NCBI GenBank assembly: GCA_020438355.1 | Contig: JAGQUT010000007.1 | Location: 1-64,000, forward strand | Source: Solirubrobacterales bacterium | Lineage (GTDB): Bacteria; Actinomycetota; Thermoleophilia; Solirubrobacterales; 70-9 | Direction of reading: 5' to 3' | Length of the DNA: 64,000 bases | In this document: positions 16,942 through 25,880 of the stretch, one piece after another | Layout of the letters: each line of letters begins with the position of its first letter | Numbering within the stretch: the stretch's first letter is position 1 | Made by a program: the position numbers and the translations under genes | Notes under the pieces: generated by a model | What the model saw: the letters and a program-made list of their open reading frames with translations, nothing else | What the model was told of the DNA's origin: nothing | The model's database searches: none

Positions 16942-18209
16942 TGCCTGAAGGCAGGATGCCCCGCTGGGTCCTCGTGATCGGCCTCTCGGCGTTGCTCGGG
17001 TTGCTGGTTGCTGCCTGTGGGTCCAACGACGACGCGGGCAACAACGACACGAATACCGCGGCGAATGCGACTGGAGCCACGGGCGCTACGTCCGGGGGAG
17101 TCAATGCGACTACGGGGAGCACCGAACCTGGAACGGGCGCGGCGGTGACGGCCGGCACGGATCCGGTCGATTCCGGTCGACTCTTCTCGGCTGACAGTCC
17201 CTGGAACACCACTGTTGAGGGACTTCCCGTGGCGGAGAATTCCGACCGGATGCTCGAGCTCGCAACCGAGCGGAAAGCCGCCCGTGAAGAGCCGGGACAG
17301 GAAGGCGTGGTCACCTTCACTCGTCAGATCGTCAACGAAGGCCTGTTCATAAACTCGAAGGTCTGGGCCCCTCTGATCGTCGCCGCCAACACCCCGGGTT
17401 CGGTGGCAACCAAGTTCGTCTGTCGCCAGTCGAAGTGCAGCTCGCCCGACCCCAAGGTGCCGGAGACGTTGACGATTCCGGCCAACACCACGCCGGACCC
17501 CCGTTTCGACGGCTGGCTCAGCGTTATCGACCGCGAGAACGGCATGGGATATGACTTCTGGCGTGCCCGCCGCGAAGGTGACGGCACGATCTCCTACCAG
17601 TTCGGCAAGGCCTGGACCCTTGACGGACCGGGTTTCAGCAAGCCGGTGGGCATCGACCCCGAGCGCGCCGTTGGCGCCAGAGGATCCGGCCTGCCTCTCT
17701 TCGCCGGTGTAATCGGTCCGGTCGAACTTGAAGCCGGCCAGATCAACCACGCTCTTGCGATCTCGGTGCCTGGCATCGCCCGTCGTAACTTCGTCCAGCC
17801 CGCCTCGGTTACCGACGGTGTCGGCAAGGAAAAGTCGCTCCCGGCCGGGGCCCGACTCAGGCTCAGGGCCGACGTCACAGTGAACGAGAAGGCACTCCGC
17901 AGCCTCAAGGGCCAGCGCCGCCGTTCGGCCGACGCAATCCTGACCGCCCTCAGGACGTATGGCGCGATCGTGGTTGACCGGGCGGCCGTCCCCAGCCTTT
18001 ACGCGCCCCTCGGGACCTCCTCGAAGATCCTGCGCGGCAGTGAGCTTTCATGGCTCAAGCTCAGCGACTTCGAAGTGATCACTCTGCCCCAGATCTACAA
18101 GGATCCGCCGCTCAGCAAGGTGGGCCTCGAAGGTCCCGAGACCGGCGGAGTAAACGAGCAGGTGCAGTCAGGTAGCGCCGCCGGAAACACCGTTGGAGGT
18201 GGACTGTGA
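16941..18209 (+). CDS. Secreted lipoprotein, possible carbohydrate-active domain
   Basis: 422 aa, GTG start sharing one base with the previous stop. Signal peptide with lipobox LLVAAC at about 21-26, then a 45-residue Asn/Thr/Gly linker and a globular domain (75-390). Motifs ENGMGYDFWRA, ARGSGLPLFAGVIGPVEL and GQINHALAISVPG recall a conserved secreted family found in actinobacteria and fungi, which I know only as uncharacterised. Placement in a glycosyltransferase operon suggests it binds or modifies the exported polysaccharide. No catalytic residues can be assigned. Confidence 0.6.
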   Translation: MPEGRMPRWVLVIGLSALLGLLVAACGSNDDAGNNDTNTAANATGATGATSGGVNATTGSTEPGTGAAVTAGTDPVDSGRLFSADSPWNTTVEGLPVAENSDRMLELATERKAAREEPGQEGVVTFTRQIVNEGLFINSKVWAPLIVAANTPGSVATKFVCRQSKCSSPDPKVPETLTIPANTTPDPRFDGWLSVIDRENGMGYDFWRARREGDGTISYQFGKAWTLDGPGFSKPVGIDPERAVGARGSGLPLFAGVIGPVELEAGQINHALAISVPGIARRNFVQPASVTDGVGKEKSLPAGARLRLRADVTVNEKALRSLKGQRRRSADAILTALRTYGAIVVDRAAVPSLYAPLGTSSKILRGSELSWLKLSDFEVITLPQIYKDPPLSKVGLEGPETGGVNEQVQSGSAAGNTVGGGL

Positions 18210-19627
18210 GGCAGCCCATGAAGAAGAAGGCTGCGGCCCTCATTTCCGCCTCGGCCGTACTCGGTCTACTGGTGGCTGGCTGTGGCCTCAACCCGGATGA
18301 CGCTCCGCCGTCTGCTGGCAGCAGCGGTGCCGGTGCAATCTACGTTCCACCGTCATCAGGCAAGACCCCGGTAGAAAGGGCCAAGCCCACCCCTCGCGAG
18401 GCCGGAACCATTCGCGTCGCAGGCAAGACCCAGGGTACTTTGACTCCGGACCTGATCAAGACCTACAACGCCACCGGCGGCACGGCGAACATCGTGGTGA
18501 GCGACAAGAACGAGAACCAGGCCTTCGAGCAGTTCTGCGCGGGGCAGGCTGACATCGTCGACTCCGCGCGTCCGATCTCCGAGGCCGAGTACCGGCAGTG
18601 CATCGCCAACGGCATCCAGCCGGTCCAGTTCCAGGTCGCTTCCGACGCGGCCGTCCTGGCGATCAAGAACGAGACCGACGTCGGCACCGACTGCCTCAGC
18701 TTCGAAGAGGTACGCGACATCTTCAGGGCAGGGTCGACCATCAACAGCTGGAGCCAGGTCGGTTACGGCCACGAACTCGGTGGAGACGCCAATGAACCCC
18801 GGATGAAGGTCGCTGGCCCGGACGAGGCCTCCAACGTGTTCGGCTTCTTCGGCCAGTACGTGCTCGGTGATCCCGAGCCGACCATCCTGGTCATGAGGAG
18901 CGACTATCAGGCCTACCCGACCGACGCCGGTGTTCGCCGCGCTGTGGTCGGTTCCAACAAGGACTTCAAGGCGGCAGAGCAGCTCGAGCGCTCGCGCCAG
19001 ATCTACCAGGACATTCTCGACTCTCTCGCCGAGAATCGCCGGGCTGTTCGTGATGCCGAGGCCGAGGTCGCCAAGGGCATCGTCGACGAGCGTCCGCCGG
19101 CCGATCAGGCTCGTGACCGCGCCAAACTCGCCAAGGCTGAAGCCAACCTCCGCAACCTCGAGAAGTCGCTGGCACCAGCCCGCCGGTACTTCCAGCAGAA
19201 CCGGGCCGCGCTTCGCCGTCTCGAAGAGGTCCGGGGGACAATGGGACTCTTCCGTTTCTCTTACTACGAGGCCTTCGAAGAGCAGCTGCGTCCGATGGAG
19301 GTGAGCGCCTCCAATGACTTCGCCAAGCCCGAGTGCGTCTTCCCCTCGCAGGCGACCGTCACCAACGCGACCTACCCGCTGGCCCGTCAGCTCCTGCTGA
19401 CGGTCAACTACCGAAACATGAAGGACCCGGACATCAACGAATTCCTGGTCCAGAGCCTTTCCCGCTCCCAGCGGCTGGCCGAGGATGCCGCGCTGGTTCC
19501 CCTGCCGGACGAGACCCAGGCCACCGAACTCGCATGGCTCAACGGCACCAGCGAACCGGACATCATCTTCTACCAGTCCGGTGCTGCCCCAGAGGTCGGA
19601 ACGAACCAGTCCGCCAGTGGCGAGTAG
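18206..19627 (+). CDS. PstS-like substrate-binding lipoprotein with coiled-coil insertion
   Basis: 473 aa, GTG start (GGAGG upstream) overlapping the previous stop. Lipobox LVAGC (C26). The type II binding-protein fold of phosphate-binding PstS is visible: GTIRVAGKTQGTLTP, FCAGQADIVDSARPIS, LSFEEVRDIF and GTMGLFRFSYYEAF. Between the last two, residues about 253-343 are a charged, heptad-rich insertion not found in PstS. No pstC/A/B or other permease lies nearby, so it is unlikely to be a transport subunit. It may be a surface sensor or structural part of the polysaccharide machine (inference). Confidence 0.75.
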   Translation: MRQPMKKKAAALISASAVLGLLVAGCGLNPDDAPPSAGSSGAGAIYVPPSSGKTPVERAKPTPREAGTIRVAGKTQGTLTPDLIKTYNATGGTANIVVSDKNENQAFEQFCAGQADIVDSARPISEAEYRQCIANGIQPVQFQVASDAAVLAIKNETDVGTDCLSFEEVRDIFRAGSTINSWSQVGYGHELGGDANEPRMKVAGPDEASNVFGFFGQYVLGDPEPTILVMRSDYQAYPTDAGVRRAVVGSNKDFKAAEQLERSRQIYQDILDSLAENRRAVRDAEAEVAKGIVDERPPADQARDRAKLAKAEANLRNLEKSLAPARRYFQQNRAALRRLEEVRGTMGLFRFSYYEAFEEQLRPMEVSASNDFAKPECVFPSQATVTNATYPLARQLLLTVNYRNMKDPDINEFLVQSLSRSQRLAEDAALVPLPDETQATELAWLNGTSEPDIIFYQSGAAPEVGTNQSASGE

Positions 19628-19700
19628 CCGCCAAGCCGTCATTTACCCTTAATCTGGCCGCTACTTGGCCTTGAAAGTCGGTTTAACGGGGGGTGACATC

Positions 19701-21308
19701 ATGTTTCCTGTGTTTCGGCGTCTAGCAACAGCTCTCGTTCTTCTCGGTCTGGGTTTCGCACTGGCCGCGATGCCGGCTGCCTCAAACGGCGCCAAGCGGC
19801 AGGGCCCCTGCTCGACACTGCCCATCAACATCAAGATGAGCACTCATGATCCGACAGGCCTGCTAGAGGACGGCTACGCCTGGATCTACGTGAATCCGAA
19901 GGGCAAGATCCGCTCGGCGATGGTCCGGGTGATGCGCGGAAACAGAACTTACGCTCGCGGGCGGATCGTCGGTCGGATGGCCTCTGGCAGGACCACGCTC
20001 GTGAGGATGCATGTGAATCAGCGCATGCTCTCGGGCAAGTACCGGATCAAGGTGACCGCCGGCAAGCCCGGAAAGTGTGGCCACCGGGTCAGCAAGTCGA
20101 GACCTTGGCGCTTCACCAGTCCGAGCCTCGGGCTCAAGGCGATTCCCGTCAGCACAAGGATTGGTGACAACGTCGATGTGGTCCGCTTCGCCCTGAGGCC
20201 GGTCCGCCGCACCAAGGTCGGTCGCACCAGGGTCTCCCTGATCGGTCCGGGCGGTGGCGTGATAAGCCAGCAGGTGATCAACTCGATCGGCAACAAGCAG
20301 ATCCTGGCCGAGCTTCCGATCAAAGGCAAACTGAAGGCTGCCAAGTACAGCGTCCGACTCAGCGGACAGGACCTGGCAACCGGCAACTACCGCGTGTCGA
20401 GCCAGTCGTGGCGATTCGGGAAGGGCGGCGGAGGCGCCAAGCCGGTGCCGACCACAGGTCAGCTCACCCAGAAGATCGCGGTTGACTGGACCAACGGCAA
20501 GTGGGAAGAGCGCCAGGTGGGCGGATTCATCGCCCCCGGCATCGGATACGGCGAGGTCGTCTGCAGCCCATACCAGCAATGGGTGCGCTTCTACCCCTCG
20601 GATGCCGGTCGCGAGAGCGCAATGATGACCTGGACCTACAAGAACTGGGACTTCAACAAGGGCTGGGAAAAGTCCGTGCGGGAAGCCAAATACTCGGAAG
20701 GAACCGGTCCCGACTTCCGCGAAGGCATGAACAAGTTCGGCCCGACCGAAAAGCACTCAACCGGCACTTTCCAGGGAATCATCTCCGACCGTGGCCCGAT
20801 CGACGGCCCCGGCGGAGTGGCCCTTGCGCCCCCGACTACTTTCGACCTGGACTGGGTCTGGGACTTCAACAAGGAAGGCAGCTCCTACTGCCATGTGAAG
20901 GCGACTTTCAGGACCCAGACCGATCAGCTGACCGACCCTCTGGCCCGTTCCGTCCAGATCGTCTGGCGTGGCGATGCCAACGCGACCCCGGCGAACACGG
21001 TCAGTGACGTCGACTTCCCCGGTCTCGGAAAGGTCCAGGCGATCTGCCAGGGCGGACCCAACGGATACCGTCGCCTGATCGTCGATTCAGCGATCGGGGG
21101 GAGCGTCTACACGCGCGAGGGTTCCGAGGACTACAAGGTCAGCCAGGCGAACGGTCCGCTGGTCATGAGGCTGCCGAACAACGGAATGCTTTTCGTCCAG
21201 ATGGACAACGGTGACCGCATTCTGGTCTCGTCCCGCTGGAAGGTGAACGACCCGGTTGCCTCGAACAACTGGTGCGTCGTTTCCGCCCAGGTCTACAGCC
21301 CTTCATAA
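19701..21308 (+). CDS. Secreted protein of unknown function, end of polysaccharide operon
   Basis: 535 aa from ATG 19701, which has GGGGGGTGA 4 bases upstream; the open frame begins at a TTG at 19665 without a ribosome site. Signal peptide (about 1-28, ending AMPAASNG). Residues 30-240 look like two beta-rich modules with many Arg/Lys (GKYRIKVTAG, KYSVRLSGQ); 255-535 is a Trp-rich beta domain (SPYQQWVRF, MMTWTYKNWDF). A possible TAATCT -10 box lies at 19650-19655, so it may have its own promoter. I do not recognise the family; a cell-wall or matrix protein is plausible. Confidence 0.65.
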   Translation: MFPVFRRLATALVLLGLGFALAAMPAASNGAKRQGPCSTLPINIKMSTHDPTGLLEDGYAWIYVNPKGKIRSAMVRVMRGNRTYARGRIVGRMASGRTTLVRMHVNQRMLSGKYRIKVTAGKPGKCGHRVSKSRPWRFTSPSLGLKAIPVSTRIGDNVDVVRFALRPVRRTKVGRTRVSLIGPGGGVISQQVINSIGNKQILAELPIKGKLKAAKYSVRLSGQDLATGNYRVSSQSWRFGKGGGGAKPVPTTGQLTQKIAVDWTNGKWEERQVGGFIAPGIGYGEVVCSPYQQWVRFYPSDAGRESAMMTWTYKNWDFNKGWEKSVREAKYSEGTGPDFREGMNKFGPTEKHSTGTFQGIISDRGPIDGPGGVALAPPTTFDLDWVWDFNKEGSSYCHVKATFRTQTDQLTDPLARSVQIVWRGDANATPANTVSDVDFPGLGKVQAICQGGPNGYRRLIVDSAIGGSVYTREGSEDYKVSQANGPLVMRLPNNGMLFVQMDNGDRILVSSRWKVNDPVASNNWCVVSAQVYSPS

Positions 21309-21325
21309 ACCTCGCTGCAGCGGGT

Positions 21326-21331
21326 TAGAAT
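21326..21331 (+). promoter_or_regulatory. Leaderless -10 box for coiled-coil paralogue
   Basis: TAGAAT, 6 bases before GTG 21338; supports that start. Confidence 0.5.
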
Positions 21332-21337
21332 GCCCGC

Positions 21338-21799
21338 GTGGGCACAGATGCCGGAAAGACGGATGCCGCAGCAGTCGATGACCTTCGCGCCTCGGTGGGC
21401 CGGGTCAGCCTCGAAGTCCAGGCGCTGGCTGACCGCGTCCAGGAACTGATCGACGCGGTCGAGGCATTGGCCCCCGGGGGCAAGGCGGAACGCCCGGTGC
21501 CAGCCGCGTCTCCCGCCAGTGGCGAGATCGGAGTTAGCGTCTCCCCTTTGCCGGAGCTGGCGATGGCCGCTGTCGCCGAAACCGCACTCCGAGGCCTTCC
21601 CTCGGTGCGGAAGGTGGTCTCGGTAGAGCGTTCAAACAATCAGGCCACATTCGTGCTTGAAATCGAGGACGACACAGAGCTCGTCAGCGAGATGCGCCGG
21701 GCCATGCCGGTTCCGATCACCGTCGACACGGCCCCCGACGGATCCCTGAAGGTGGTTCTGGAGTGGGCCTGGGGAAGGTCCGCCGCCAGCGCCGGCTGA
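21338..21799 (+). CDS. Coiled-coil protein, paralogue of the operon's first gene
   Basis: 153 aa, GTG start fixed by a leaderless -10 box. N-terminal heptad helix (VDDLRASVGRVSLEVQALAD), Pro/Ala linker, and a C-terminal alpha/beta domain (VSVSPLPELAMAAVAETAL ... EMRRAMPVPITVD) matching the protein at 12001-12534 in order and motif spacing (V-PL-L--A-V---AL, then RR--P). The two bracket the polysaccharide operon. Function unknown; the shared domain may bind a common partner. Confidence 0.7.
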   Translation: MGTDAGKTDAAAVDDLRASVGRVSLEVQALADRVQELIDAVEALAPGGKAERPVPAASPASGEIGVSVSPLPELAMAAVAETALRGLPSVRKVVSVERSNNQATFVLEIEDDTELVSEMRRAMPVPITVDTAPDGSLKVVLEWAWGRSAASAG

Positions 21800-21810
21800 G
21801 CTGATGCGAG

Positions 21811-23712
21811 TTGGCTGAACGCATCCCGCGGGACCAGAGCCTGAGCCGAATCCACGGCTCAAGCGCACTCTTCGCTGCCGCATACGGCAACGTCGGCTCC
21901 TCGATCTACTACGCGCTCGGGGTCACTGCCGCCTTCGCTTTGGGGCTGACTCCGGTCGCCTTCATGATCGCGGGACTCATCTTCATCTGCACCGCGGCCA
22001 CCTATGCCGAGGCGACCGTGATGTACCCGGAGGCCGGGGGATCCTCGTCGTTCGGGCGACATGCCTTCAACGAACTGGTCAGCTTCATCGCCGCCTGGGC
22101 GCAGATGCTGAATTACACGATCACGGTCGCCATCTCGGCCTACTTCGTGCCGCATTACCTGGCCGTCTTCTGGGAACCGCTCGGTTACGCTCCGGGCGAC
22201 ATCATCGGTGGCGCCGCGGTGATCGTCTTTCTTGCCTGGCTGAACATTCGCGGAGGCCAGGAATCGGCGCGGCTCAACATCATTCTCGCCGTCGCTGACC
22301 TCGCCACCCAGGTGATCCTCGTCCTGATCGGCATGTTCCTCGTCTTCAACAGCGAGATCCTGATCGAGAACGTGAACCTCGGGGTTGCCCCCACCTGGCC
22401 CGATTTCGCTCTCGGTATAGCGGTCGGAATGATCGCCTACACCGGCATCGAGACGATTTCCAACATGTCGGAGGAAGCCAAGGATGCCGCCAAGTCAGTG
22501 CCGCAAGGGGTGGCGCTGGTGGTGATCGCGGTACTTGCGCTTTATCTCTTCATCCCGATCGTCGCTCTTTCGGCGATGCCAGTAGAACTGAACCAGGCCG
22601 GCGAGTACGTGACCGAGCTGGGGACCACCTACGCCGACGACCCGATCCTGGGGATAGTCGAGAACCTGGACCTGTCGAGTGGCCTGACGGACATTCTCAA
22701 GATCTACGTCGGCATTCTGGCCGCCGTGATTCTCGTAATCGCGACCAATGCGGGACTGATCGGAGTCTCCCGCCTCAGTTACTCGATGGGTCAGTACAGA
22801 CAGTTGCCCGAAGCAATCCGCCAGATCCATCCGACCTACCGGACTCCCTACATTTCGATCATCTTCTTCGCGATTCTCGCGATCGTGACCCTCTTGCCGG
22901 GACAGGCCGCGTTCCTGGCCACGATGTACTCGTTTGGCGCGATGCTCTCCTTCACGATCGCTCACGCGGCGGTCATACGGCTACGGCAAAAGATGCCCGA
23001 TGCCAAGAGGGAATGGAAACCTCGCGGTAACTTCAAGGTGAGGGGGATATTGATCCCGATCACCGCGGTCCTTGGTGGTCTCGGCACCTTCCTCGCATGG
23101 CTCGTCGTCATGGCCCTCAACCCGGCGACCCTCGCGGTCGGGTCACTCTGGCTTCTGATCGGGCTTGCCGGTTACGTCCTCTATCGAAGGCATCAGGAAC
23201 TGCCCCTGACCGGAACCGTCAAAGTGCTGCTCCCCGAGCCGCTTGGGGTCGAAGAGATCGAGTACAAGTCAGTGATCGTCGCTTTCCCGGCCGACCAGCC
23301 GTTCTCCGAGGACGTTATGGCCACTGCCGCGAAACTGACCTCCGACCGGCGCCGCGGTATTCACATCACGGCTTTGCTGACCGTGCCGACCCACTTGCCT
23401 CTCGAAAGCTCGATGGTCGAAGAAGAGAAGAAGGCCCAGGAGAAGATCGAACGGGCGAAACTGATCGCGGGACTCAGGGTTTCCGGCAGCGTCGAGAGAG
23501 TCAGACCGGGACAGGAGGGTTACTTCCTGGCCCGCCAGGCGACTACCTCCAAAGCTGCCGCAATCGTTATCGGTCTCCGTTCGCGGGGCGGCATTCCCCA
23601 GTACAGCAAGACCCTCGAGACGGTCATGCGTGAGCGACCCTGCCGTGTAATTGTTGTCACGGAAGACCCGTCAGCGACCAATGGAGCCGGCCGGGAGCCG
23701 GTGAACGCGTGA
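21811..23712 (+). CDS. APC-superfamily permease with Usp-like C-terminal domain (possible K+ importer)
   Basis: 633 aa, TTG start at 21811. Twelve hydrophobic helices (about 18-465) with the APC core NVGSSIYYALG and GGSSSFGRHAFNELVSF, then a soluble domain (490-625: KSVIVAFPADQP, AAIVIGLRSRGG, PCRVIVVTED) of universal-stress-protein type. This permease-plus-Usp layout is that of the KUP/KimA-type potassium importers as well as some amino-acid permeases. The operon continues with a second such permease and two TrkA proteins, which favours potassium. Confidence 0.82.
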   Translation: MAERIPRDQSLSRIHGSSALFAAAYGNVGSSIYYALGVTAAFALGLTPVAFMIAGLIFICTAATYAEATVMYPEAGGSSSFGRHAFNELVSFIAAWAQMLNYTITVAISAYFVPHYLAVFWEPLGYAPGDIIGGAAVIVFLAWLNIRGGQESARLNIILAVADLATQVILVLIGMFLVFNSEILIENVNLGVAPTWPDFALGIAVGMIAYTGIETISNMSEEAKDAAKSVPQGVALVVIAVLALYLFIPIVALSAMPVELNQAGEYVTELGTTYADDPILGIVENLDLSSGLTDILKIYVGILAAVILVIATNAGLIGVSRLSYSMGQYRQLPEAIRQIHPTYRTPYISIIFFAILAIVTLLPGQAAFLATMYSFGAMLSFTIAHAAVIRLRQKMPDAKREWKPRGNFKVRGILIPITAVLGGLGTFLAWLVVMALNPATLAVGSLWLLIGLAGYVLYRRHQELPLTGTVKVLLPEPLGVEEIEYKSVIVAFPADQPFSEDVMATAAKLTSDRRRGIHITALLTVPTHLPLESSMVEEEKKAQEKIERAKLIAGLRVSGSVERVRPGQEGYFLARQATTSKAAAIVIGLRSRGGIPQYSKTLETVMRERPCRVIVVTEDPSATNGAGREPVNA

Positions 23713-23912
23713 AGTCGGGCGGAGCCTACGACCGTTCGGTCAAGGCGATTTCAGGCGTATATGGCGTTATCGGTGTCGTGATCCTTGTCCTCACGATTGT
23801 TCAGGGAGGGGGCCCGACTTCGGTCGGCTTCCTGATCGGCCTGGCTTTCATTGCCGTCGGGGTCGGCCGGTACCTGATTCAGCGAAAGATCGCGAACGGG
23901 CCTCCCGAATGA
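23709..23912 (+). CDS. Small two-helix membrane protein between permeases
   Basis: 67 aa, GTG start overlapping the upstream stop, and its own stop overlapping the next ATG. Two hydrophobic helices (VIGVVILVLTIVQGG and VGFLIGLAFIAVGVGRYLI) flanked by basic residues. Its placement within a coupled pair of permease genes suggests an accessory subunit. No family is recognised. Confidence 0.65.
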   Translation: MKSGGAYDRSVKAISGVYGVIGVVILVLTIVQGGGPTSVGFLIGLAFIAVGVGRYLIQRKIANGPPE

Positions 23913-25849
23913 AGATGAAGGACGTCAGGCTCTCGGAGAAGGCGACCCAATCGGGTGCGCTCTGGCTGCTCATCGTCACCTATGCCGCAGTCGGCTTCTC
24001 CATCTATTTCGCGCTGGGCGTAGTCGCCAAGAAGGGGCTGGGCCTCACCCCGCTGATATTCGTGGCGACCGGCCTCCTTTTCGTGATCACGATCTTCACC
24101 TATTTCGAAGGCAGCGCCATGTTGAAGGAGAGGGGGGGTTCATCCTCCTACGCCCGCCATGCCTTCAATGAGCTGGTCGCCTTTGTTGCAGGGTGGGTGA
24201 TCCTGCTCGATTACCTGATCGTGATCGCGCTGGCCGTGCTGTCGGTACCGCATTACCTGAGGCCGATCACCGGAGACCTGGACGGAACGATCTGGCTGCC
24301 GGCCGTGATCGCCGCAGTGGTCCTGTACATAACGGTCCTGAACACGCTGGACATACCGGCCCGAAGGCGACCCCGGTTCTTGCTCGCCCTTGCAGGCATC
24401 GACCTCCTGACCCAGATCCTGGTCATAGGAATCGGTCTTTTTGTGGTCATGGATCCGGAGAGCCTGACCCGTCACGTCGAGTTGTTCACCAGCCCGGGGG
24501 TGACTGACGTGATTTACGCGGCGGTACTCGCGATGCTTGCCTACGCGGGCATCGAGGCCGTCTCCAATCTCGCTCCCGATCTCGATCTGAACCCCCGCCA
24601 GTTCACGAGGGTTGTGACGAGGGTGGTCTGGATCGTGCCGCTTCTTTACGCGCTGATGGCGGCCGTTGCCTTGATGGCCGTCCCGGTCTACATCGGGCCG
24701 GACGGACCGGTGACCGATCTGGGCACGATCTATATCGAGGCACCGGTACTGGGGGTGGTCGAGGCCTTCGATCCCGGCTGGCTTTCCGACGGCCTTCAGT
24801 GGATCGTCGCGATAGTCGCCGCAGCCACCCTGATCTGGGCGGCCAACACGGCGATGCTGGGAGTTTCCAGGCACACCTACACGCTGGCAGTTAACCGCCA
24901 GATACCAAGTTGGCTCGGTCAGCTCGGACGACGCTACGAAGTCCCCTACAAGGCGATCATCCTCTGCGCCCTCGCCGTTTTCGGACTGGCCCTGATCGGC
25001 GACTTCGAGATGCTCGCCGGCATCTACGCATTCGGAGCCACCCTGGCCCTGACCATCGCCCATCTCTCGGTGCTGAAGCTGCGCAGGACCATGCCCGATG
25101 CTGAGCGGCCGTTCAAAGCACCGCTCAACTTCTCGTTCGGAGGTGTTCAGCGTCCCCTGACTGCCGTTATCGGTGCGGTGCTCAGCAGCCTCGCCCTGGT
25201 TTCGGTTCTGCTCTTCCACGACTCCGCGCGGTGGGTTGGCCTCGGGTGGCTGGCGGTCGGTCTGATCGGCTACGTGATCTACCGACGGGTGATCGAACAG
25301 ATCAGCCTGACCCGCCAGGTCACGGTAGAGGCGCGGGCCCTGACCAGGCCAAGGGTCTCGATCGACTTCCACAACATCCTTGTGCCGATCTTCGGTACCC
25401 GGATCGACGATGACATTGTCTCGACCGCCGGCAGGATGGCTGCGGAAGGGGATCCCGAGGAGACCGATGCGCAGGCGGTTCTCACCCTGCTCTACCTAAT
25501 CGAAATTCCGCTTGCCAGAGCCATAAAGGACCCGCTCCCCGAGGAGGTTGCCGACGAGGCCCAGCGGGTCACGAAGCGCGCCCGCGAGGTCGCAGACGAG
25601 TACGACGGGGTGGATGTGAGGGTCGAGATCGAACGGGTGAGGCGCAAGGGGACGGGCATTGTCTTTGCGGCCCGCCGGCTCGGGGTGGATGCGATCGTGA
25701 TGGGCGCCGAGCCGCCCAGCCCGATCAAGGGTGGCGCGAAACTGGGAGGGATCGGCGACTACAGGCCCGAGGAGATCGGACCGGTCACCGCCTATGTCCT
25801 CAAGCGTGCCCCCTGCAGGGTTCTTCTGACCGCGCCGCGGAGCGAGTGA
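23909..25849 (+). CDS. APC-superfamily permease with Usp-like C-terminal domain (second copy)
   Basis: 646 aa, ATG overlapping the upstream stop. About twelve membrane helices with YAAVGFSIYFALG and GGSSSYARHAFNELVAF matching the first permease, then a Usp-like domain (about 487-640: NILVPIFGTRIDDD, ADAIVMGAEP-type loop, PCRVLLTAPRSE). The two permeases are clearly paralogous but well diverged. In mycobacteria a similar permease gene adjoins the ceoB-ceoC TrkA pair, as here, which supports potassium transport. Confidence 0.82.
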   Translation: MKMKDVRLSEKATQSGALWLLIVTYAAVGFSIYFALGVVAKKGLGLTPLIFVATGLLFVITIFTYFEGSAMLKERGGSSSYARHAFNELVAFVAGWVILLDYLIVIALAVLSVPHYLRPITGDLDGTIWLPAVIAAVVLYITVLNTLDIPARRRPRFLLALAGIDLLTQILVIGIGLFVVMDPESLTRHVELFTSPGVTDVIYAAVLAMLAYAGIEAVSNLAPDLDLNPRQFTRVVTRVVWIVPLLYALMAAVALMAVPVYIGPDGPVTDLGTIYIEAPVLGVVEAFDPGWLSDGLQWIVAIVAAATLIWAANTAMLGVSRHTYTLAVNRQIPSWLGQLGRRYEVPYKAIILCALAVFGLALIGDFEMLAGIYAFGATLALTIAHLSVLKLRRTMPDAERPFKAPLNFSFGGVQRPLTAVIGAVLSSLALVSVLLFHDSARWVGLGWLAVGLIGYVIYRRVIEQISLTRQVTVEARALTRPRVSIDFHNILVPIFGTRIDDDIVSTAGRMAAEGDPEETDAQAVLTLLYLIEIPLARAIKDPLPEEVADEAQRVTKRAREVADEYDGVDVRVEIERVRRKGTGIVFAARRLGVDAIVMGAEPPSPIKGGAKLGGIGDYRPEEIGPVTAYVLKRAPCRVLLTAPRSE

Positions 25850-25868
25850 GCGGACAGCCAATGTCAAC

Positions 25869-25874
25869 TAGGAT
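25869..25874 (+). promoter_or_regulatory. Leaderless -10 box for first TrkA gene
   Basis: TAGGAT, 6 bases before ATG 25881, so the trkA pair can be transcribed apart from the permeases. Confidence 0.5.
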
Positions 25875-25880
25875 GGCCAA

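Noticed and set aside
12001-21799. Type II secretion/pilus locus (because of GspE_N/MshEN domains)
   Set aside because: No ATPase P-loop, prepilin or GspF/PilC gene; the MshEN domain is fused to a glycosyltransferase instead.
24140-25372. 410-codon minus-strand open frame
   Set aside because: Antisense to the second permease; composition rich in Asp/Arg/His/Gln with no recognisable domain.
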